Assembly: GCA_016125405.1 (NCBI GenBank)
Contig: WGLW01000010.1
Coordinates: 62,001-126,000, forward strand
Source of the DNA: Alphaproteobacteria bacterium
GTDB taxonomy: Bacteria > Pseudomonadota > Alphaproteobacteria > Caulobacterales > Hyphomonadaceae
Direction: 5' to 3'
DNA length: 64,000 nt
Within the stretch, counting starts at the first letter, position 1, and each line of letters starts with the position of its first letter. Position numbers and translations under genes: made by a program. The notes beneath the pieces are model-generated. The model was not told where the DNA came from. It did not search any database and was given only the letters and a program-made list of their open reading frames with translations. Shown here piece after piece: positions 42,509 through 51,107 of the stretch.

Positions 42509-43014
42509 TGGCTGATCATCTGGACGTGTCGCCCACAGTGACACCATTGGTCTGGAACATTGCGTTCTGTTCATCTTCTGTGAGCAGCTGGTGGGATGTC
42601 CTGTCGCCGGCCTGGTGTCGTCATGTCCTCGCCTTTGGCTTCTCGCCGGGGACCCAGACCTGGACCGTCGTCGAATGTGGCGACGACCGGCTGATGGTGC
42701 TGTCGATCCCCGATGGTCCGGTCTTCGATGAATGGCTGGCGCGGCTGATGCGCGCCAAGGCCGTGATCCTGCGTCACACCGCGAAAGACGCGCCGTCGCA
42801 TCGTCACCGCATCGGCGTCTGGTGTTCCAGCATGGTCGGCCGTCTGACCGGAGTGCCCGGCGGTGCGTGGAGGCCGATGGTGCTTTACCGGAGCCTTGTC
42901 GCTGACGGAGCACAGCCAGCGTTCGGAACCCCGCCATATGTCCTTCAAGGCAAAGGCCCCGAAAGAAGATCCTGCGACACAGCAGGCGCGAGAAGCCGCG
43001 CAGGCGCGCGCTGA
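42508..43014 (+). CDS. Conserved phage protein, unknown
   Basis: A 168-residue protein. WWDVLSPAWCRHVLAFGF, EWLARLMRAKAVILR and a central CSSMVGRLTGVPGGAWRPMVLYRSL segment recall a phage family near portal genes with conserved Trp, His and Cys; an enzyme-like fold is possible but unproven. Its start overlaps the terL stop and its end overlaps the next gene by 77 bases. Confidence 0.55.
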   Translation: MADHLDVSPTVTPLVWNIAFCSSSVSSWWDVLSPAWCRHVLAFGFSPGTQTWTVVECGDDRLMVLSIPDGPVFDEWLARLMRAKAVILRHTAKDAPSHRHRIGVWCSSMVGRLTGVPGGAWRPMVLYRSLVADGAQPAFGTPPYVLQGKGPERRSCDTAGARSRAGAR

Positions 43015-43255
43015 CACGTCTCGCAAAGACGAGACGCAACGCAATCTCGACAGTCTGACCCGGGAACTGCTTCGGGTCTTCGGCCGCAGCTCCGGCGGCG
43101 GTCTCGCCGGCGGCGGCGGTGCAGCAGGCGCCGGTTCACTGGCGGGCGCCGGGACAGTGGCGTCCGGCGGCGGAAGCTTCGATCCAGGATCGATCGGTCC
43201 GATCGTCGTCGATCCGTTTTCAGAGGGTGGATACGTCGCCCGGATCTATCAGTAG
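42938..43255 (+). CDS. Small glycine-rich virion-region protein
   Basis: A 105-residue protein: charged helical first half, then a glycine-rich stretch (RSSGGGLAGGGGAAGAGSLAG) and FSEGGYVARIYQ at the end. Short proteins like this occur just before podovirus portals. Function unknown. Confidence 0.55.
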   Translation: MSFKAKAPKEDPATQQAREAAQARADTSRKDETQRNLDSLTRELLRVFGRSSGGGLAGGGGAAGAGSLAGAGTVASGGGSFDPGSIGPIVVDPFSEGGYVARIYQ

Positions 43256-43264
43256 GGAGCGACC

Positions 43265-44812
43265 GTGGCCGAAGGCGTTGCCGACACGGTGCTCGAACGG
43301 ATCTCGTCGGCGCGGACGGATCGCAGCCGCATGGCGGGCCGCATCAACCGGTTCTACGAACTCGCGCTGCCCCATCGCCAGCTTGTCGGGACCAAATCCG
43401 ACACGCCTCGCGACCCCGGCGAACAGGACGACATCTTCGATTCGACGCTGCAGGACACCGTCGATGATTTCGCGTCAGACATGCTCGACGCCTTCACGCC
43501 ACACTACAAACCTTGGGTGGCGATCGCACCGTCCGAGACGCTCGGCACCGGTGAACAACAACAGTTCAAGGAATCGGTGAAGCGCTACGAGGACGTGCTT
43601 TACGCCGAGATCCTGGCGTCAACGTTCTACCAGGAAAGTCAGGAATGCTGGGTGGAGCTGGCCGGCGCGGCGGCCGGTATGCTGATCCCGTGGACGCCGA
43701 ACGGTCGCCAGATCCGGCCGCAGCCGATCCTGATGTCCAATCTTCTCATGGACCACGGTCCCAATGGAGAGCTCGACGGCCGCTGGTTCGAGATGAAGGT
43801 CGCGAAATGCCATCTCAGAACGGCGTTTCCGATGGTGAAGTGGGATGCCCACGAGGCGTTCAGCAAGAAGAATTGCGACGATGATTATCGAGCGGTCGAC
43901 GTCATCCAGGGCGCTTACGCCGATCATGATGGCAAGGGCGAGGCCGTTTATTTCTGCGTCTACGCTGATGGCAAGAAGGTCCATCTCAAACGGCTGAGCG
44001 GCGTCGGGGCGTCCCCGATTGTCGCCATGCGCTGGCGGACGTCGCCGCCCTCGGCCTGGGGACCTGGTCCCGGTCAAAAGGGGGTTTCACCCGGCGGCGC
44101 GCTCAACGAGCTGTCCTATCTCGTGCTGAAGCATCTCGGCAAACAGGCAGACCCGCCGATGCTTTACGACGAAGACGGCCTGTTCAACCCCGAAATGGGC
44201 GTCAACGCTGGCGAGTCCTATGCCCGCCGCGCCGGGTCGAAGTTCGATTTTCTTGTCACCGAACAGGATCTGCAGACCGCGTTCTTCGAGCAGAACGATC
44301 TGCGCATGGCGGTCCGCCGGGCGCTCTACCAGGACAAGCCATTCCAGCGCGCCGACACCCCGCCGACCGCGGCGCAATGGCTCGATGAGAAGGCGACGAA
44401 CGACAAGCGCCTGCAATTGGCGCGGATGCGGATCTACGACGAATGGGTCATTCCGGTGCTGCAGCGGTTCGCCTGGATCCTGCAGCGCCGCGGCGTCCTG
44501 CCTGATGTCGCGATCAAGGGCAAGATCATCGGGGTCCGTTATGTAAATCCGTTGTCGCGGGCCTCCGACATGGAGGATGTCACGCGGGCGAGCCAGTTCC
44601 TGCAGATCGTCAACGGCGCTTTCCCGCAGACCGCGCAGGCCTCGATCGACTCGTTCCAGACAATGGCCAACATCAAGGAAAAAATGGGCGAGGAACTCGT
44701 CGTGCTGAAGAAGCCCGACCAGCAAGCCCAGCTGATTCAGGAAATCCTGAAGGGAGGAAAAGGCAATGGCCCAGCAGCCGCGCAAGTGGGCGGATCTCCG
44801 CCGGCAGCCTGA
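43265..44812 (+). CDS. Podovirus portal (head-tail connector) protein
   Basis: A 515-residue portal of the T7-like head-to-tail connector family. Typical blocks are the N-terminal helical region with RINRFYELALPHRQ, DIFDSTLQDTVDDFASDMLDAFTP, and a C-terminal region with TPPTAAQWLDEKAT and VIPVLQRFAWIL. It forms the ring through which DNA enters. GTG start with AGGGAG seven bases before it. Confidence 0.88.
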   Translation: MAEGVADTVLERISSARTDRSRMAGRINRFYELALPHRQLVGTKSDTPRDPGEQDDIFDSTLQDTVDDFASDMLDAFTPHYKPWVAIAPSETLGTGEQQQFKESVKRYEDVLYAEILASTFYQESQECWVELAGAAAGMLIPWTPNGRQIRPQPILMSNLLMDHGPNGELDGRWFEMKVAKCHLRTAFPMVKWDAHEAFSKKNCDDDYRAVDVIQGAYADHDGKGEAVYFCVYADGKKVHLKRLSGVGASPIVAMRWRTSPPSAWGPGPGQKGVSPGGALNELSYLVLKHLGKQADPPMLYDEDGLFNPEMGVNAGESYARRAGSKFDFLVTEQDLQTAFFEQNDLRMAVRRALYQDKPFQRADTPPTAAQWLDEKATNDKRLQLARMRIYDEWVIPVLQRFAWILQRRGVLPDVAIKGKIIGVRYVNPLSRASDMEDVTRASQFLQIVNGAFPQTAQASIDSFQTMANIKEKMGEELVVLKKPDQQAQLIQEILKGGKGNGPAAAQVGGSPPAA

Positions 44813-45056
44813 GGCCCAGCCTACGCACGGCGCCTTGTCTCCTGTGGTCCGCGCCGGCCTGGCGCAGTTCGGGCGCACCGCCCCGGGACAGGAGTTTGTC
44901 GACTGGCTCGATGACCAGCTGCGGCGGACCTGTCCGCCCGGAATCGCCGACGGTGCGTGGAGGGATTTTGAGGCCGAACGGAGGGTGTTCGCTCGATTGG
45001 CATTCTGGCTGACCAGCGAGGACACTGATGGCGTCGCTCCCAAAGCAAGGCGATAA
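44766..45056 (+). CDS. Small protein between portal and scaffold
   Basis: A 96-residue protein overlapping the portal end by 47 bases and the scaffold start by 29 bases. RTAPGQEFVDWLDDQLRRTCPP looks helical. GGAGGAAAAGG before the ATG supports translation. No family recognised. Confidence 0.6.
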   Translation: MAQQPRKWADLRRQPEAQPTHGALSPVVRAGLAQFGRTAPGQEFVDWLDDQLRRTCPPGIADGAWRDFEAERRVFARLAFWLTSEDTDGVAPKARR

Positions 45057-45780
45057 CAAGGATAAGTCGGGAACCGGGGGCGGGTCCGACGACAAGAAAG
45101 CGGCTGACGACAAAGGTGCTGAGGACAAAGGCGCCGAAGACGACATCAAGGACGACAAGTCCGGTGACGTCGACAAGTCCGGTGGGTCGGACGACGACGC
45201 TGGGGGCGGCGGGGCAGGGGACGATGGCGACGACAAAGGGGGCGCTGATGACGGCGCCGTCGTCCCCGAAACCGCCGACGGATACAAGGTCGAACTTCCC
45301 GACATCGGCATAAAGGGCGCAGACGGCGAGCCGCTGAAGCTCGATCCCGAGGACCCGGCCGTCGGTCAGCTTCGTGACTGGGCCCACAAACACCAGCTCC
45401 CGCAGGCGGCCGTCGACGGCGCGCTCGAGATGTACGGTGGGATCATCAAGCAATCGATCGAACTGCAGAAAAAAGCCGGTGATGACCGGCATGAAGCGCA
45501 GCTCAAGGAACTCGGTTCCGGGGACTCCAAAAAGGGTTCGGAATACGCGGTGCGTGTTCTCAAGGCGGCCCTGGGCGCATTTCCGGAAAACGACAGGACC
45601 CACGAGCAGGGTCTTCTCGATGCGCTGAGGACGCCTGCGGCGGTCAAGGCAATCGAGGCTCTGCTCAACGGTCTGAATGCCGAGGGGTCGGGGCGCGATC
45701 CCAACAAAGGCAAGGAACGTGACACCAGCGACGGGGCGCGCGCCAGGCGTCTCTTCGGGAAGTCGATGAAGGGCGCTTGA
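45028..45780 (+). CDS. Capsid scaffolding protein
   Basis: A 250-residue protein with an extremely acidic, Asp/Gly/Lys-rich first 80 residues, a helical middle (LRDWAHKHQLPQAAVDGALEMYGG) and a basic C-terminus (ARRLFGKSMKGA), the typical layout of podovirus scaffolds that bind coat protein through their basic tail. It lies between portal and capsid genes. Confidence 0.78.
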   Translation: MASLPKQGDNKDKSGTGGGSDDKKAADDKGAEDKGAEDDIKDDKSGDVDKSGGSDDDAGGGGAGDDGDDKGGADDGAVVPETADGYKVELPDIGIKGADGEPLKLDPEDPAVGQLRDWAHKHQLPQAAVDGALEMYGGIIKQSIELQKKAGDDRHEAQLKELGSGDSKKGSEYAVRVLKAALGAFPENDRTHEQGLLDALRTPAAVKAIEALLNGLNAEGSGRDPNKGKERDTSDGARARRLFGKSMKGA

Positions 45781-45782
45781 CC

Positions 45783-46772
45783 ATGGCCGCACTCGAAACC
45801 ACCAGCGCGACGATGATCGATTGGGCCAAGCTTTTGGACCCGGATGGCGATGTCGCCGATGTCGTCGAGATGCTCTCGCAGGACAACGAGATCCTGCAGG
45901 ACATCATCATGGTCCAGGCCAACGGCATCCTGTCGCACCGCGTCACGATCCGGACCGGCCTCGGCGGCCCCGGCACCTGGCGCCGGCTCTACCAGGGCAT
46001 CCAGCCGACCCGTGCGACGACCGCGCAGGTTGAAGAGGCGATGGGCAACCTCGAAGACCTGACCGAGGTCGACAAGGACGAAGCCGATCTCAACGGCAAC
46101 ACCCTGAAATTCCGGCTGTCGCAGAACGAAGCCAAGATGGAAATGCTGTCGCAGCAAATGGCGACGACCATCATCTACGGCGACGCCGAACAATATCCCG
46201 ACCGGTTCACCGGTCTGGCCCCGCGCTTCAACGCCATCTCCGGCGCCGCGAACGGCGACAACATCCTCGATGGTGGCGGCGTCGGATCCGACAATACGTC
46301 GATCTGGCTGATCCCGTGGGATGAAAAGTCGGTGTTTGGCCTGTTCCCGAAGGACTCCAAGGTCGGCCTGCAACACGACGACATGGGTGTTCAGCTGATC
46401 CAGAACTCGGACGGCTCGAAGTACAAGGCCTATGTCGACCACTACAAGTGGGAGCTGGGCATTTGCGTCAAGGACTGGCGTCGCGTCGTCCGCATCGCGA
46501 ACATCGACGTCACGACCCTGACCTCCGACGCCGCGGCGGGCGCCGACCTTTTCGATCTGCTCGCCCAGGCGCTGGAGATCATCAAGGGGATGGGCAACAT
46601 CCGGATCTACTGCAACCGCAAGATCTCCTCGTTCATGCGCCGGCAGCGAACCAAGGCCCAGAACGTCGTGATCTCGATGGATGAAGTCGCCGGCAAGAAG
46701 GTTCTCGCTGTCGACGGCAACCCGGTTCGCCGGGTCGACGCCATCCTGAACAACGAAGACGCCATCGCCTGA
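45783..46772 (+). CDS. Major capsid protein
   Basis: A 329-residue protein in the capsid position after portal and scaffold. It resembles the podovirus major head proteins of the GP7/Bcep22-like group, with EMLSQDNEILQDIIMVQANG and YIYGDAE-type stretches (TIIYGDAEQYPDRFTGLAPRF). ATG 45783 is used rather than TTG 45777. Confidence 0.83.
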   Translation: MAALETTSATMIDWAKLLDPDGDVADVVEMLSQDNEILQDIIMVQANGILSHRVTIRTGLGGPGTWRRLYQGIQPTRATTAQVEEAMGNLEDLTEVDKDEADLNGNTLKFRLSQNEAKMEMLSQQMATTIIYGDAEQYPDRFTGLAPRFNAISGAANGDNILDGGGVGSDNTSIWLIPWDEKSVFGLFPKDSKVGLQHDDMGVQLIQNSDGSKYKAYVDHYKWELGICVKDWRRVVRIANIDVTTLTSDAAAGADLFDLLAQALEIIKGMGNIRIYCNRKISSFMRRQRTKAQNVVISMDEVAGKKVLAVDGNPVRRVDAILNNEDAIA

Positions 46773-46830
46773 GGCAGGACCAGGCACGAAACGCAGGGCC
46801 GGTGGCCCGAGACCAGGAAGGACCACGCTG

Positions 46831-47247
46831 ATGCGTATCGACAGCCGATTGGTGATGAGCGACGAACAGGCCATCACGGGCACGGCGGCATCGACCAGCC
46901 ACATCGATCTCGGCGCCGATCGCAACATCGGGGCCGGCGAGCCGCTCTGGTGGGTCGTCTTCTGTTCCGAGGATTTCACGCTGCTGACCTCGCTGTCGAT
47001 GTCGCTGGAATCCGACGACAACTCGTCGTTCTCGTCGCCGGTCGCGAAGCTGACGGAGAGCAAGACGCTGGCGCAGCTGGCTGCGGGCGTCCGGGTGGTC
47101 GCGCAACGGCTGCCGGATGGTCTGGAGCGCTATATCCGCTCCAAATACACAGTCACTGGCACCGATCCCGACGCCGGCAAGCTGACGTCCTGCATCGCGA
47201 AAGCGCCGGAACTGCGGAAACTCTACGCGAAAAACTACAGCGTCTGA
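46831..47247 (+). CDS. Bbp16-like capsid cement protein
   Basis: A 138-residue beta-rich protein. The start MRIDSRLVMSDEQAITGTAASTSHIDLG followed by RNIGAGEPLWWVV resembles the Bbp16 family of capsid decoration proteins, which stabilise the head from outside. It directly follows the capsid gene. AAGGA precedes the ATG. Confidence 0.75.
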   Translation: MRIDSRLVMSDEQAITGTAASTSHIDLGADRNIGAGEPLWWVVFCSEDFTLLTSLSMSLESDDNSSFSSPVAKLTESKTLAQLAAGVRVVAQRLPDGLERYIRSKYTVTGTDPDAGKLTSCIAKAPELRKLYAKNYSV

Positions 47248-47297
47248 GGCCAGATGGCCGAAGACAGGCGCTGTAGCGCCAGAAGAAGGGAATGAGG

Positions 47298-47846
47298 ATG
47301 GCCCTCAAGAAGCGGTACCTGCTGCAATCGGATCACTATCTCGGCGGCAAATATTTCGAGCGCGGCGACGTGATTCTTTTCCCGCCGCACAAGAAGTCGG
47401 CGATGATGGTCGAATGCGACGCCAAGGGCCGGCCGATCGAACGGGCCGCGCGTCCTGTTGTCGAGGATGTCACGCGCCTCGACATGCCGAACATCGAGGA
47501 CCGCGAGGAGATCGAAGAGCTTTCGGGTGAAGACCGGGCAGCCCGGATCTCCGTCGCCGTCCAGGATGTCATGCGGGAAAATGCGGACACCAGCTTCCTG
47601 AAGACCGGCCAGATCCGCGTCGAAGTGATCCGGCAATCTGCCGACATCGCTGATGTGACACGCGAGGAGATCGACGCCGCTGTCGCCGAAATCCAGGCCG
47701 CCGAAGGTGTCGCCGAGACTGAAGCGGCAAATGCGGCAGCTGCAACGGAAGCGGCAAAGACCAAGGCTGCGACGGCGCCGGCTCCGGCGGCGGCTCCTGC
47801 CGCGGCGCCGGCAGCTGCGGCGAAGGCGGCCGCCACAGGCAAGTAG
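47298..47846 (+). CDS. Head-region protein with Ala/Pro-rich tail
   Basis: A 182-residue protein whose first 120 residues look globular (YLLQSDHYLGGKYFERGDVILFPP) and whose C-terminal 50 residues are almost only Ala, Thr, Pro and Lys. No family recognised. ATG 47298 suits the AAGGG spacing better than ATG 47292. Confidence 0.6.
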   Translation: MALKKRYLLQSDHYLGGKYFERGDVILFPPHKKSAMMVECDAKGRPIERAARPVVEDVTRLDMPNIEDREEIEELSGEDRAARISVAVQDVMRENADTSFLKTGQIRVEVIRQSADIADVTREEIDAAVAEIQAAEGVAETEAANAAAATEAAKTKAATAPAPAAAPAAAPAAAAKAAATGK

Positions 47847-47901
47847 GGCGCTTTCCGTCTATTCTCTCTCATTCCTCCCTCGGGACGGACAGCGCGAACT
47901 G

Positions 47902-47928
47902 CCCCGGCTTCGGCCGGGGTTTTCTTTT
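47902..47928 (+). terminator. Intrinsic terminator after the capsid genes
   Basis: CCCCGGC-TTCG-GCCGGGG, a 7-bp stem with a stable UUCG loop, is followed by TTTTCTTTT. It lies 56 bases after the preceding stop and would limit read-through from head into tail genes. Confidence 0.9.
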
Positions 47929-47972
47929 GAGGGTGCGTGGGGGGATCGCGGACCTGTCGCCATGGTCCCGCC

Positions 47973-48578
47973 ATGAGCGTCTACGCCGCCCCTGTCGAGG
48001 TTTGCAACGCCGCGCTTGCCGAGATGGGCGACGACCAGATCGTCGCGCTGACCGATGGGTCTCCGGCCGCGATCACGCTCAACACTCGATATGAGCCCTT
48101 GGTCAAGAAAGAACTGACCAAACACGGCTACAGCTGGGCAAAAAAAGTCGCGAGGCTCGTCTATCAGGGCGAGACCGGCAATGCTCCGACCTATGCCTAC
48201 TATCTCCCGAATGACGTCCTGACGCCGCGCTGGCTGATGGTTGGCCACGCCCCTGTGGTTCGTGGGTACCAGCTCTCATCGAACAAGCTGCTGGTCGACG
48301 TCAAATACGACTATGACCTCCACTACACCTGGCGGGTCCCGGAAAGCCAATGGCCGGCGGACTTCGCCGACGCCATGGTGAAGCGGCTTCACTCCGTCCT
48401 GCTGCGCGCCCTGCCGGTCGATTATGTGACGGCGCGGGAACGCGACCAGGCGGCGGACTTCGATTTCTCGGCCGCCCGGATTCGCGATCGCATGGCGAAC
48501 GGGAAGCAGCCGAACTACAGCCCGGATCCTGTCCTGGTCCAGGCCTGGCGGGGTGCATCGCCACATGCGCAAGCGTAA
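47973..48578 (+). CDS. Tail tubular protein A-like adaptor
   Basis: A 201-residue protein that fits the T7 gp11-like tail adaptor. VEVCNAALAEMGDDQIVALTDG, LNTRYEPLVKKELTKHGYSWA and a C-terminal FADAMVKRLHSVLLRALP helix follow that family's pattern, and it precedes the nozzle protein as in T7-like phages. No clear ribosome binding site. Confidence 0.72.
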   Translation: MSVYAAPVEVCNAALAEMGDDQIVALTDGSPAAITLNTRYEPLVKKELTKHGYSWAKKVARLVYQGETGNAPTYAYYLPNDVLTPRWLMVGHAPVVRGYQLSSNKLLVDVKYDYDLHYTWRVPESQWPADFADAMVKRLHSVLLRALPVDYVTARERDQAADFDFSAARIRDRMANGKQPNYSPDPVLVQAWRGASPHAQA

Positions 48579-50646
48579 GGACTATCAGAACACCTTCAGC
48601 GCCGGCGTCCTTGCTCCCGATTACGACCAGATCGGTGAAGACCTGGCAAAACAATCGCTGCGCACCGGTCTCAATGTTGCCCTGAAGATCAGCGGCGGCA
48701 GCCTGAGGCGCGCCGGATCAGCGGAGCTGGCGTCGGTTGTCGGCGAGGCTCGCACGATCGTCTTTGACTTCGATGACGGCACCTTCGAACATCTCGTCTT
48801 CTCCAATGCCCTGGTCTCGATCCGTGATGACACTGGCGTCGAACTCTCGACGCTGGTCGGCCCGTGGACCACGGCGGACCTCGATTCCATGCAGATCGTC
48901 ACTGGTCACAACCGGGTCGACATTGCATCAAGGTCGTTCTGGCCGCAGGTCCTGATGCGGGCGTCCGACGGGACCTGGTCGATCGGCGATCTCGAATTCG
49001 CCAGCGGCATCGCCAGCGGCATCCGGCAGCCCTATTTCCGTTACGCCGCGCTCGGGGTCACGATGACGCCCAGCGCGCTTTCCGGAACCATCGACGTCGC
49101 CTTCAGTGAAGACGTCCTGACGGCAGATTATGTTGGCATCCGTATGCGTTATCTCACCAGCGAGATCGAGATCGCGACGGTTGTCGATGCTCAGAACGGC
49201 ACGGCGACGGTTATCCAGCCGCTTTTCCCGACCTACGACGTCACGGTTGCCTCGACCTCTGGGTTCCAGGTCGGCGAGATCGTCGAGGGCGACACGTCCG
49301 GCATCCAGGGCATCGTCGCTGGCATCGTCTCCAGCACTGTGATGACGGTGGTGATGTACAAGGGTTACACCACGTTCACGGCGTCGGAGCCACTGATCGG
49401 TCCGCGCGCCGCAACGACGGTGACATCGACGGCAGGGGCGTCTGGTGGTCCTGCGGCGACGACGGTCTGGGATGAAGCCATGATCGGTCCCCACGTCGGT
49501 TATCCAAGTGTGAACGCGCGTCACCGCAACCGCTACTGGCTGGCCGGCTTTCCCAAGGCGGGGAGCTATCTCGCCGCCTCTGCGATCGGCGTTGACGAGG
49601 ATTTCGACGTCGGGACCGGCGCGGACAACGAAGCCTTCGTCGAGGGTCTCGGCGACGACAAGAGCGCGAATATCCGCCATCTCATTCCGGCCGCGCAAAT
49701 GCTGGTTCTTACTGACCGGTCGGCCTATTACGTGCCGGAAAGCGAGAACACCCCGATCACGCCGACCTCGATCGACTATCTCTTCATTTCGAAGGACGGC
49801 GCCTCTGTTGCGGCACCGGCTCTGACGGCCGAGGGCGCCGTCTACATCGCGACAACTGGTCGGCTGCTGGCGGTGTCGCCGACCGGGAACGTCCGGGCGT
49901 CCTGGCGCATCGTCGATCTCTCTGAGACCAGCTATCATCTCCTCAACAATCCGGTTGAGCTAGCGGTCGCCAACGGAATCGGGGCCCGCCCGGAGCGCTA
50001 TGTTTTCGTGCGCAACAGCGACGGGACGATCGCGGTCCTGATGTATAAACGCGGCGCCGACACGGTCGGGCTGTGCCCCTGGCAGCGAGGCGGCTCCGAC
50101 ATCTGGCGATCATTCTCGGTCTGGGGGACCCGCGCGTTCTGCATCGCCCGGGCGCGCAACCGCTGGCAGCTCGAAGAGATCTCGTTCGATTACACGATGG
50201 ACGGCACGGTCGATTATGAAACGGCCAACACGACCTACAACGGCCTTTCGGTGCATTGCGCCATCGGCGGCCATGTCTTTGCGTCCGGAACGGTAGCGGC
50301 GGGCGAGGTTCCTGACGTCGCGCCGGGATCGGATCGCGCCCTCGGTTTCGATTTCACGCTGACGCAGGAGCCGATGCCGCCGCTCTCGAAATATATCGGC
50401 CATGAAAAGCGCCGCGCCAGTGCGTGGGTCAACTTCAAGAACCGCGGGAATGTCCGGGTGAACGGTGTATTGAAACCGGCATTCTTCGGCGGCGACGATC
50501 TTGGCGTCGCCCCGGCGCTGAAGTCTGGGTCGGTGAAGGAATATCTGCTCGGTTGGCAGGAGGGCAATTCAGTGACGATCGAGCAGCGTGAAGGCGAGGG
50601 CGCCCCGATGGAATGCGGGTCCGTGACCTTCGATCTGGTGAGCTGA
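48565..50646 (+). CDS. Tail nozzle (tail tubular protein B-like)
   Basis: A 693-residue, beta-rich protein resembling T7 gp12-type nozzles. The start (TFSAGVLAPDYDQIGEDLAK...GLNVALKISGGSLRRAGS) is typical of these proteins, as is HRNRYWLAGFPK.. with DFDVGTGADNEAF. It completes the short tail tube. The start overlaps the preceding gene; GTG 48553 is an alternative. Confidence 0.78.
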   Translation: MRKRKDYQNTFSAGVLAPDYDQIGEDLAKQSLRTGLNVALKISGGSLRRAGSAELASVVGEARTIVFDFDDGTFEHLVFSNALVSIRDDTGVELSTLVGPWTTADLDSMQIVTGHNRVDIASRSFWPQVLMRASDGTWSIGDLEFASGIASGIRQPYFRYAALGVTMTPSALSGTIDVAFSEDVLTADYVGIRMRYLTSEIEIATVVDAQNGTATVIQPLFPTYDVTVASTSGFQVGEIVEGDTSGIQGIVAGIVSSTVMTVVMYKGYTTFTASEPLIGPRAATTVTSTAGASGGPAATTVWDEAMIGPHVGYPSVNARHRNRYWLAGFPKAGSYLAASAIGVDEDFDVGTGADNEAFVEGLGDDKSANIRHLIPAAQMLVLTDRSAYYVPESENTPITPTSIDYLFISKDGASVAAPALTAEGAVYIATTGRLLAVSPTGNVRASWRIVDLSETSYHLLNNPVELAVANGIGARPERYVFVRNSDGTIAVLMYKRGADTVGLCPWQRGGSDIWRSFSVWGTRAFCIARARNRWQLEEISFDYTMDGTVDYETANTTYNGLSVHCAIGGHVFASGTVAAGEVPDVAPGSDRALGFDFTLTQEPMPPLSKYIGHEKRRASAWVNFKNRGNVRVNGVLKPAFFGGDDLGVAPALKSGSVKEYLLGWQEGNSVTIEQREGEGAPMECGSVTFDLVS

Positions 50647-51107
50647 TGGTTGCCATAGCAGCACTTGGTCTGGCCGCTGTTTCGGCCGTCGCCAGCCTCG
50701 TATCCGGGGCGAAGCAGTCGCAGGCCCTCAAGGAGCAATCGCTCCAGGCGGAGTACAATGCGCGAAATCTCGAATTGCAGGGACAACAGGTGTCGGCTCA
50801 ACGTCGCGCCGAACTCAACCAGTCACTGTCGACGATCGACGCCATTCGTGCGGGTCGCAATGTGGCTTCGGGGTCCCCGACGGAGCTCGCGGTAAAGTCC
50901 GACTTCCGGCAGCGATCGCGGGACGCCGAGAACCAGGATGTCCTGGCCTATCGTGTCGGGGCCTTCGGGACCCGCTACAAGGGCGACCAGGCGCGCCGTG
51001 CCGCTCCGTTCGCAATTGTCGGCGGTATCGGTCAGGCGGCGGGCTCTCTGGCCGGCGGTCTCGCCGGTTTCGGTCATGCTGGCGCGGGCGCCGGAGGTAG
51101 CGGATAG
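50646..51107 (+). CDS. Internal virion protein, gp14-like
   Basis: A 153-residue protein with a hydrophobic N-terminus (IAALGLAAVSAVASLVSG), a helical middle (QALKEQSLQAEYNARNLELQGQ) and a glycine-rich end, the layout of podovirus internal/ejection proteins such as T7 gp14. ATG overlaps the stop of the nozzle gene. Confidence 0.65.
   Translation: MVAIAALGLAAVSAVASLVSGAKQSQALKEQSLQAEYNARNLELQGQQVSAQRRAELNQSLSTIDAIRAGRNVASGSPTELAVKSDFRQRSRDAENQDVLAYRVGAFGTRYKGDQARRAAPFAIVGGIGQAAGSLAGGLAGFGHAGAGAGGSG

Noticed and set aside
45366-47063. 565-residue minus-strand frame across scaffold and capsid genes
   Set aside because: It crosses several well-supported plus-strand structural genes and contains no recognisable domain.
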